This document shows, in pieces, positions 55,929 to 64,000 of a stretch of DNA of 64,000 bases (position 1 is its first letter; the number at the start of each line of letters is the position of its first letter). The translations under genes and the position numbers were made by a program. The stretch comes from Coprinellus micaceus. Lineage: Eukaryota; Basidiomycota; Agaricomycetes; Agaricales; Psathyrellaceae. The stretch is taken from positions 496,001-560,000 of the forward strand of contig OX596341.1 in NCBI GenBank assembly GCA_951394405.1, given 5' to 3'. Below the pieces are notes generated by a model. It saw only the letters and a list, made by a program, of their open reading frames with translations, was not told the DNA's origin and did not search any database.

Positions 55929-57381
55929 ATGCGCCTCCCGTTCTTCGTCTCCAAGCTTCTGAAACGAAAGAAAGCCAAATCGGAGCAAGCCCCTATCGAT
56001 GAATATGAGCGGGCGATTGTAGAAAGCCCTCCCACTCCTCCAGAAACATCAGGCGAGGAACCTGGTATGTGAAAGGCAAGGGCATTCTACTTGATACGAC
56101 ATACTTATATCACCGAATCTAGTCACCAACCCGCTATCAAAGTACGATAGGTCCTGGCGCTTCGTCGATAGACCTCGTGCAACTGCTCACCTCATGACCG
56201 ACGTCAGCTGGGACTCGAATAGGGCACAGCACGGTGGAAACGGCAGCAGTCGCGAGATAAACCTCTCGAGTGGCGACGTCGCCCCCCACGAGTGGCCTCT
56301 CCAGAAGGACGACCCTCGGCACCATAATGCGCCCAACTCACGCACCTCGCCGCCACCGGCCCTCGCGATCGCCCTTCCGGTGGCCCCTTCGCCAGTCCAG
56401 AGAAGGGGGAAATATGCGAAAGGTCGGGTGCGTGCACCTTCCCAATCGGACTCGAACGGGCTTCGAATCCACGTTGGCGATCCCGGCGGCGACCCGAATC
56501 ATCGGTCCTTGCCTCTCCTTCCACCTCCTCACCGCCATGCAATCACAAGCGTGGACTATGGAAGTCAATCAAATACCTCCAAGCAGAGTGAGCCGCTCCT
56601 GCTACCGAATGCCAAATCCCAATCGTCATTCGACATACCGCTTTCCTGGGAATCTCTCGAGGAATTGGAGACCCTGAGCTCATCCCAAGATGATGGTGTT
56701 AACGACCTAGCTATCGCTCGTCGGGTTGAACGAATGGCTTCCCTAGACCCTCCTGTCACCTCAATCAATCGCGAGCCTCCCCCCAGCCGAACCGCAAGCG
56801 AAGCTGAAGAGCCCCCTCTCGATCTGGCTCTCGATAAAGAGTCTCCGGACACAAACTTTCTAGCGTTAGAACCCGTCGCCCTGAGCGATGAAGACACCAT
56901 CTTTCCGATGAATGAAGCTGAGGGATACCTAGCACCTGCTCAGGAGTACTCAGATCGTCACGAGAGTGGTGACTGTCCGTCGCCATTGCTAACGCCTGTC
57001 GGCGATTCTGTTTTCGCTCTCAAGAATCAAACGCCCTCTCGGGCTCCAACCGATTCCAGCATCCGCCTCGTTACGCCGTCCAGTTCCTGCCCGTCCTCGA
57101 TCAGCCCTAGCACCCGGTTTCCACTCACCCCTCCGAACTCCAGGCCTTCGTCAGGGATTCATAGTCCCGTCATGCCTCTGCACCTTTGTCCACCCAGCCC
57201 TCGCACTCCTTTCGGAAGTCCTCTCACACGGTCTCTTCCTCTCACCCCCGCTGGGGATGCGAAGATCCCACCTACCGCCATTGTAGATGGCTTGAGCCCC
57301 AACGCGATCCAGACCGAGGCGGGGGCCAGGGTCGACCCGAGCGCGTACCCGACGCCAAATTCAAGCCTTGGGAAGAAGTGA
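55929..57381 (+). CDS. Disordered Ser/Pro-rich hypothetical protein
   Basis: Two exons (55929-56064, 56123-57381) encode 464 residues. The N-terminus is short and basic (MRLPFFVSKLLKRKKAK), followed by long stretches rich in Ser, Pro and acidic residues (SWESLEELETLSSSQDDG, LVTPSSSCPSSISPSTR, TPPNSRPSSG, CPPSPRTPFGSPLTRSLPLT). Many SP/TP pairs suggest phosphorylation by proline-directed kinases, but no domain is seen. A second frame reaching 57434 ends in PWEEVNHFYDWWTALYYD, which looks more protein-like than this frame's own ending, so the 3' end may be spliced differently. Function unknown. Confidence 0.6.
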
Positions 57382-57515
57382 ACCACTTCTACGACTGGTG
57401 GACAGCTTTGTACTATGACTCTAAGAACCAATAATATTTCTGTCTAATATATGTCGTGTGCGGCTTGTCGAAAGAGGTGTTTTACTGCAGGGTGACTCGG
57501 GGGGAACAAATGCGT

Positions 57516-57528
57516 GATAAGATTAGAT
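57516..57528 (+). promoter_or_regulatory. Tandem GATA element upstream of the subgroup C gene at 57659
   Basis: GATAAGATTAGAT, identical to the core at 39898, 41736, 43629 and 46212, about 130 nt before the start codon. A degenerate GGCAATC follows in the CCAAT position. Confidence 0.6.
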
Positions 57529-57658
57529 CGCCCCAGTCCTGGCAATCGCCGAAGGCGATCGACAAACCAAACCCTTCAACACGCAGTCAGATAAGCACCA
57601 TCGATTATTCCTCGCTTGCAACCCCCACCTCACTATCAGGCCTAACTCCTCCGCTGCT

Positions 57659-59205
57659 ATGTCAACCCGGCTTGCAACCGAGATCTTGCAACGCATCGTT
57701 GAGATGTTAGGCGAGGGGCCACGAGAGGAATGCCTTCAGGGATTGATTGCGTGCTCGACTACCAGCAGAGCGCTTTCCTACGCCAGCCAGAAGCACATCT
57801 TCCGCTCTGCGGTTCTGCACGCCAAGTCGATGGGAATCGGATATAATGGGCCTCCGTACAGAGGGAGCAACGTGCAATCCCCTGGGATCCATGAGAGCTG
57901 CGAGCCGACACGCCTTCTGCTGCGCACTCTATCCCAGTCGCCGCACTTGAGCTTGTACGTGCGGGATTTGACCCTCCGCTGTAGCCACGAGTCTATTCGA
58001 ATCGACCCCTTCGCCCTTCAGACCCTCTGCCAGCTGTCGAATGTGGAGAGCCTTGCTGTTGAGTCCTATTCAACGCGAGGCGATATCACAATTGGAGAAC
58101 TCGATGCTACAATGTTGTCGGCAATACAATCGATCCTCAAGCGTCCACAGCTTCGCACCCTAACTCTGGAACAAACGCAGGGATTCCCAATGGCATCAAT
58201 TTTGGCTGCGCCAGGACTGCGGGCCCCTTGTGCTGTCCCAGTGCTATCCGAATCAGGCATCCGAGTCTGGAGGAAGTCTTTCACGAGGGTACGTTTACTG
58301 TTCGTTATCGAGCAGACCTCATGTGGCATATGCTAATAGATGTACCAGAGAACCGAAGCCCATGTTACGAAGCCTTGTCTGCGATGCCCTTTCCCTGACC
58401 TTCGGCCTCTGCCCTTGGCTGAGCACTAAGGAACTTCGCTTATCTGTTCTTGCCATGTTCAGCAAACTTCAATCGCTTGACCTCGGCATTGCCAACAGCG
58501 AGCTCTGCCAGGGTGGAGCTGTCCGCGACATTCTTCACGTAACAGACCAGTTGGAAGAGCTAGTACTCACAGGTACGAAGTTGAACTTTGCGCTCGGTTG
58601 GTGCCCCACTCCGAGTCGCAAGGCGCTGACATCATCACTAGTGTATTCTCTTGTGTCCGACAGACCGTACGGCCAACCCATAACCTTCCCACTCCAACAC
58701 CTGAACCGCTCATCTCTTGCAACTCTATCACACCTCACCCTGAATGTCCGTTTTACACAACAGATGACATGCGCCTCTCAGATCAACCAGGGTCCAGGTC
58801 ACGGTCGACGATATCTATTTGGGACTCTGCAATATTCCCTCGGCCTGCTTTATCGCGCTCAACTCTTTAACGTTGTATATTTGTGTTAAAGGGCAAGGGC
58901 GCATGATCGACGCAGGTGCCAGTGCTGGACCACGATGGGGGGCGCTCAGCGACATGCTGACAATCCCGGGGACGTTCCCCAAACTCGGGAAGGTGCATAT
59001 AACCGTGAAGATGAGCGCACCTCCACTCCCCCCCGTGTTCATACTTGAATCCGCAGATTCTCTGAGAAGGGTTCACACATTCGAAGACGTTGACGACGCA
59101 AGACGTTTGAAGGAGTCAGTGATGCCGCAATTCCGAGCACTGGAAGAGTATTGTCTGTCTAGGGGAGTCGACTTTAATTTTACGATGTATCTCGCGGATC
59201 AGTAG
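57659..59205 (+). pseudogene. F-box-like gene, subgroup C, with two frameshifts
   Basis: The head is normal (MSTRLATEILQRIVEMLGEG, CSTTSRALSYASQKHIF). In the exon 1 tail the family segment APGLR..LVLSQC is split between two frames at about 58220, and exon 2 (from ~58350, EPKPMLRSLVCD) fits only the shifted frame. A second shift at about 58805 separates QINQGPGHG from VDDIYLGLCNIP. The ending GVDFNFTMYLADQ is in frame with the last block. Both shifts lie inside exons and no splice sites explain them. Sequencing error is the main alternative. Confidence 0.65.
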
Positions 59206-59627
59206 TACCTTCGCTACACCTGGGAACCATATTTAGTCACTTCCCAAGTCCTCGTGTGCGTTGAGGAAGTGGCTCGTTGTTTTCCGATACCCGAATGTCA
59301 TCCTCGTACCTTCAACGATTTAAATGTGTTACGCACTTCAATCACCTTTTCACTTTGCCTGTAACACAGTACTCACTAGTCACTCCTCGCATCGATCAGG
59401 TGTCGATAGCCATGCCGACTCCCGAGTATGGCCGAAATCGGTGACGTCACGCGTAAGCGCCCAATCTGGGGAACCGGTCCTCGAGTTAAAAAAAACTTGT
59501 CCAACAGTAGCGCCTTTACTAGCAGTACAAAAAGGGTTGGAGCAAAACTAAGAGGTGTGCTCACTATAGTCTATAATTCGTTGGGGAAGTGTGTGTATCG
59601 GTCCAAAAACGGTGTAAAAACTTGCGC
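59206..59627. other. Intergenic stretch with CRE-like palindrome
   Basis: TGACGTCA lies at ~59440 beside TAAGCGCCC. The inverse arrangement (GGGCGCTTA then TGACGTCA) occurs at 63606-63640, in both cases about 150-190 nt beyond the 3' end of a tRNA-Asp gene. No gene is seen. Confidence 0.5.
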
Positions 59628-59699
59628 CTCTCTGTCTGGGAGTCGAACCCAGCTTTCGCGCGTGACAGGCGCGTGTACTAACCGATATACTAACAAAGA
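59628..59699 (-). tRNA. tRNA-Asp (anticodon GTC)
   Basis: 72-nt intronless cloverleaf with the same acceptor, anticodon and T arms as the copy at 9433-9504. The D stem is GTAT/ACAC with one A-C mismatch. A TTTTT run follows the 3' end. Confidence 0.95.
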
Positions 59700-59929
59700 C
59701 GTGTCGACAATATGCCCCTCCCCATTTACAGCCACGGAGCCGTCGAAAGGCGCCCATTCCTCGTCCAGATGAGGAGGTTACACTGGGTCCACTACCACAG
59801 CTCCTCCACCCTGCCCGAGGCCGAGGCCGAAAACGTAATTACCCGAATCACGTTGAATGGAATCGATCTTCGATTCTACTTGAAGCGTGTCCTCTCCTAC
59901 CACCCCCTTCCTTACCCCTCATCCACATT

Positions 59930-61418
59930 ATGCCGCCTCTCGCGAACGAAATACTGCAGCACGTCGTCGAGGAATTGGCACAGGGACCTCGGGAGGACTG
60001 GCTCCCGTCGGTCGTCGCCTGTTCCACTACAAATAGCGCACTGCTAGCAATCAGCCAGAAGCACATCTTCCAGAGTGTGACGCTCTACTCTCATCCCACC
60101 GATACTTACGACGGAGCCGCCACGCCTATCCGCGCAACCATCACCGTGGCCATCAAGAACAACTGCAAACAGACACGCCTGTTCCTTCGTACAATGGCCG
60201 AAAACCCACACCTCGGATCGTATGTCAAGGACCTTACCTATCGCTTCAACACCAGGTCAGTTCACAAGGGCGAATTTGTCCTTCGGGCCATTCGCCAGCT
60301 GCCGAACGTTGAACGCCTCACTGTGGGCATCTACAACTTGCGGAAGAACGCTAGTACCACAGGAATTGGGGTAGATGGTGAAACTATATCTGCAGTAGTG
60401 AAGCTGATGCAGGGTCCCCAACTGACGACGCTCGAACTCGACTCACTTCTGGGCTTTCCCCTGGAATCTCTCAGGGCAGCACCGGGATTGAAGACCCTTG
60501 TCCTTCGCGAGATTGCCCATGGACCCGGAGAGTACGGCCTGCCGTCAGAGTAAGTATGCATGTCCCATCCATCCAAAGGAACATCTCGCTGACCAAGGAG
60601 CTAGAGCACTCTCGTTCATGCCCAAACTGGATAGCCTCGTCTGCGATCGGTCTTCTTTGGAGGACGGCGTCAACTTTTGCCTCGCGACGCAAGCGAGTAG
60701 GGCAAGCCGGATCATACTATCACGAGTTCAGAAGATTGAGCTTAGGCTCTCGGAGAGAGACATCCAAGAGGAGGTCCATGTTCCATTCTTGCAGCAAGCC
60801 GAACAGCTAAAAGAAGTTCACCTGGCATGTGAGCTATATTTCTTCATCCTCCCGCTGCTCCGAGCCTTATTCTTCCTTCCAGTGCATCGTTCCCTTCACA
60901 TGACCCAGGTTCCAGGTATCCGGGTCCCACCCTTGCAGCGTCTTCACCCCTCCTCCTTGAAGACCCTCGCACACCTTTCCTTGAGCATCGGCACCTGTTT
61001 ACACAACGAGGGCCAATTGCAAGGTGGCATTACGATCCTAGATCCTTACCTCGGCCTTTGCGACACGCCGCTCACCAGCTTCGTCGCATTGGAGACCCTC
61101 AAGATCAAACTCGTGTTCCAAGGGAGCCTCGACGTTCATGTCGCGAGCTCCTTTGGAGCTCAGTGGGGCGCACTCTGCGATATCTTGACGACCCGCGGTG
61201 CGTTTCCGAAGCTCAGAAAGGTCGGGCTGTACGTCGGAGCCATGTCAGCTGATGGGATGGGCGGTACAAGTTTCCGAGAGAATCGCCCTCTTGCAAACCT
61301 GTTCGCCGAGTGCTTCTCTCACGTCGTGAAGCCGCAGTTTCGCGATTTGGAAGTGATGCACTCTAACGGGGTGCTCGACTTTTCTTTTGTTGTGAAGGTG
61401 ATTCCTGGTGGGAGGTAA
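59930..61418 (+). CDS. F-box-like/leucine-rich protein (subgroup C, intact)
   Basis: Three exons (59930-60549, 60605-60828, 60883-61418) encode 459 residues with consistent phases. The head is MPPLANEILQHVVEELAQGP, then CSTTNSALLAISQKHIFQSV. The leucine-rich body includes LTTLELDSLLGFPLESLRAA, VQKIELRLSERDIQEEVHV and FVALETLKIKLVF. The end is HSNGVLDFSFVVKVIPGGR. It is the only undamaged subgroup C member here; the copies at 41892, 57659 and 61630 are broken. The promoter is short, because tRNA-Asp lies 230 bp upstream on the other strand. Presumed SCF-type adaptor. Confidence 0.87.
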
Positions 61419-61629
61419 TCAGCAATCGCAAGTGTGAAAGGATAAGAAACAGAATGTAGGACAATGTAACAGTATCATTGATTTTCTAGGGTAATCCTTG
61501 TTTGGAGTTTTCGTTGTAACTAAATCGTGTAATTGTATCTCCCCATGTCGACCCTTGACCATTGCCTGCTCTTGCCGAGGCCGACATAGAAACGTAATGA
61601 GTGCTTCAGGCTGTCGAATATACACTTGG
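61419..61629. other. Short intergenic stretch
   Basis: 3' flank of the intact subgroup C gene. Nothing else is seen. Confidence 0.4.
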
Positions 61630-63130
61630 TGCTTCTTGAACCCCAACCACCGCCTGGCTGGCAACACCCTCCCCCGCAATGGTGGGGGACCTCGACAAGA
61701 ATGCCTCCCCGCCCTCCTTGCCTGCTCTACTACAAACAGCGCCCTTCGGCACGTCAGTCAGGAACAAATCTTTCGGGAAATAACCTTGTACTCGCGCGGT
61801 ACCGACAAGGGAATCGAATCGCTCGGGAGGGGAGGGACAGCTCCCCATATCGTCGGAGGGAGTCTACGGACGCGCCTTTTCCTGGAGACAACAGCTCAAA
61901 ATCCGAGGTTGACCTCGTACGTCCGGGACGTGACGTATCAGTTTAACAAGACGTACAAGGCCTCTCCGATCATCGAATTCATTCGCCGGCTACCACACGT
62001 GGTGAAACTGAAAATCTCTATGTATTTAACATTCACCGACCTTATTCACCTAATCGGCCTCCCCCAAAACCACTCAAGATCGACGAGAATACATTGTCCG
62101 CAATCTTGGACTTGATGAAGCACCGTCATTTCAAGTCCTTGACTGTCGAATCGATCATCGGGTTCCCTTTGGAGGGCATTCGGGATGCACCTGGGCTAGA
62201 GTTCTTGCAGGTGCACGAATGCGGCCCTGACCCACGTCAATGGGTAACTCCTACGCCACCAGACGTTCAGTACGTCGTTCATCCTTGAAGTATAACTGCA
62301 CCCCCAAGAATACTGATGGCGTCCCGCAGAAACGCGCTAGCGATGTCGAACGTACTACGAACCCTAGTCTGTGACCACGTCTCCCCCCAGGGTCTCCTTG
62401 TGCCGTGGCTCAGCGCAGTAATAAGCTTGCCGGAGACAGGAGTCGGGGCCCGGTCTGCACTATCTCGTCTGGAGCACGTTGAAATCACGATCGCGGACTT
62501 CGATCTCACAGGAGCCCCATGCGAACCTCTTCCAGCGCACAGACTGCTTGAAGGATCTCTCGCTCACAGGTTAGTTCACCGAAGCCCATATATCGCTTCG
62601 CTTTCTGTGTGACTAACCCGAGTTTCAGTCGATGAAGTCGTCATTGACAGTGACTCGCAATCACGGGCGACTGGGCAATGGCTTCCTCCTCTTCAACACC
62701 TCCACCCGTCCTCGTTTCAAACCCTCACGACCCTCAAATGTACCGTCATAACGAATCTACACAGGAGTCGCGGAGACAACCCCTCATACTATCCTCGACC
62801 CCTACATCTGCCTCTGCGACACCCCTCCATCCAAATTCACTTCGCTCGAAACCTTGGAAGTCAACCCTACCATCCAGGGAAGTCTAGACGTTCGCGTCCC
62901 CAATGGGGGAAGCTATGCGATACCCTGACAGCTGGGGGTGTCGCTGCGACCCCCAAAACAGTGCGAATCTGCGTCAACCCCCAGAGGTGAACCTATTCAG
63001 TGAATGCTTTCTCCACATGGTGAAGCCTCAGTTTCGAGCGTTGGAAATGATGCATTCGGAGGGGAGATTGGATTTCGACCCCGTGGTGCGGGTAAATAAA
63101 GAAAGGTCGGTTTCGCGGTTTTGGGGGTGA
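61630..63130 (+). pseudogene. F-box-like gene, subgroup C, heavily decayed
   Basis: Blocks of the family remain in order but in different frames: GGGPRQECLPALLACSTTNS, then KIDENTLSAILDLMKHRHF with IIGFPLEGIRDAPGLEFL (~62070-62210), VLRTLVCDHVSPQG (~62350), LQHLHPSSFQTLTTL (~62690) and a final FSECFLHMVKPQFRALEMMH. The usual LATEIL head is replaced by LAGNTLPR without a usable Met. Several frame changes are needed, and a large part between 62700 and 62900 is scrambled. Confidence 0.8.
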
Positions 63131-63387
63131 GAGGCGTTGAAAGGATGTCTCGCAACCATCCGATGAGACGTGGCAGTAGCTCGAATACTCTTCCATATCT
63201 CTGGACTCGCTCGCACTCAGAAAATTGGACTTACGTAGTATTAGTATGTTTAGGAGATCCCTGCATGTACATAGATTCCTTAGGTATATTGTACGTACCT
63301 AGATCGCTTTGCGACTTGAAAACAGGGGAGAGAGAGAGAAAAGGGTTACTCCTCAACCTGAAGGAGACCTAATTGACCCATAACAAG
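63131..63387. other. Intergenic stretch
   Basis: 3' flank of the decayed F-box-like gene up to tRNA-Asp. No gene is seen. Confidence 0.4.
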
Positions 63388-63459
63388 TCTTTGTTAGTAT
63401 ATCGGTTAGTACACGCGCCTGTCACGCGCGAAAGCTGGGTTCGACTCCCAGACAGAGAG
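63388..63459 (+). tRNA. tRNA-Asp (anticodon GTC)
   Basis: 72-nt intronless cloverleaf, identical to the copy at 59628-59699 in the visible arms (D stem GTAT/ACAC). TTTT follows at ~63466. The flank shares TTTTGGACCG with copy 2. Confidence 0.95.
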
Positions 63460-64000
63460 ACGTATGTTTTGCTTCGCTTTCCCCAGTATTTTGGACCGTT
63501 TTGGACCGTTTTTCGCAACAAAATCATATCCTTGCTCATTTTTATACCCTGGAAGCTTGTATTTACCACCCTCCAGGGCCCGACTCCCCTCTCCGAATGC
63601 CTCGCGAAACGGGCGCTTAGACGTGACGTCACCAAAATGATGCGATATGTATTTGCTTGTGTGTCTTCCCAAGGACACCGCCCCGCTGACTGCATCCGCG
63701 AACTTGCCTCGCTCTTCACACCTTCCCACTCACCCTTCACCTCCCCGCCGGATTCAGCCAACACCATCGCTAAACAGCATCTGCACCCCCATCGCCCCCT
63801 TTCATTCTCATTATCGCACAATCAGCTCGCAGAAAACAGCCTTCTACTCGTCACCGTGGCCACCCGTCTTTATCCCTGCACACCAATCCGGCTGTTGACA
63901 GCACGCGGTCGAATCATCGAAAGTCTTTCACTACGCCTCGTGCCCTTGCAGAGCGCTGCTTACTTCCATTTCCCGTATCCACCCACACCCGATACAATGA
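63460..64000. other. Window end, no gene recognised
   Basis: Contains a direct repeat of TTTTGGACCG (~63491 and 63501) and a GGGCGCTTA plus TGACGTCA pair at 63606-63640. A gene might begin beyond the window; no convincing start is seen. Confidence 0.4.

Noticed and set aside
1..64000. CRISPR arrays, bacterial operons or phage genes
   Set aside because: None seen. Spliced genes and eukaryotic promoter elements rule out a prokaryotic origin; the phage-type lysozyme is spliced and has a eukaryotic signal peptide.

Overview
The window is nuclear DNA from a filamentous basidiomycete, most likely an Agaricomycete. The evidence is: many short (about 45-80 nt) GT-AG introns with consistent phases, expanded F-box-like/leucine-rich families, a DUF6535-type membrane protein, a MYND-finger protein of the mushroom type, a CVNH protein and eukaryotic tRNA-Asp genes. 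The species cannot be resolved from the sequence alone.

Layout. 1-9 kb: an iron/2-oxoglutarate oxygenase (1028-2569, +), a secreted GH24 lysozyme with glycine-zipper repeats (2727-4248, -), an F-box-like family gene (6290-7858, -) and a small secreted CVNH protein (8022-8498, -). 9.4-17.9 kb: tRNA-Asp, two tandem single-exon F-box genes (10778 and 13534, +) and a MYND zinc-finger gene (15616-17856, +). 17.8-20.3 kb: one arm of a ~2.1 kb inverted duplication of F-box-like genes. 21.1-31.8 kb: a DUF6535 membrane-protein gene split by an 8,712-bp DNA transposon (22993-31704). The transposon has a perfect 10-bp target-site duplication, terminal inverted repeats and one ~1,860-codon multidomain transposase gene. 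33.2-37.2 kb: a large disordered protein. 38.9-49.1 kb: F-box-like genes, pseudogenes and fragments, the second arm of the inverted duplication, and a gene that reads without a break from an F-box-like/LRR protein into a complete metacaspase (46292-49082). 52.3-63.1 kb: a third large F-box gene, a disordered hypothetical protein and three more members (one intact, two broken). Two further tRNA-Asp genes lie at 59.6 and 63.4 kb.

How the parts relate. The region is a birth-and-death cluster of about 14 F-box-like loci. Several share a promoter module of tandem GATA sites, a GGGCGCTT-type box and a CCAAT box, so they were probably dispersed together with their regulatory DNA. The most unusual items are the F-box-like/metacaspase fusion, the transposase that joins a GCM1-type zinc finger, a MULE-like DDE core, a ubiquitin-protease-like domain and a PHD finger, and the exact recovery of the interrupted DUF6535 reading frame when the element is removed. 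Exon coordinates are hand-derived from splice motifs and reading phase and may be off by a base. Domain names come from motif recognition, not from searches.
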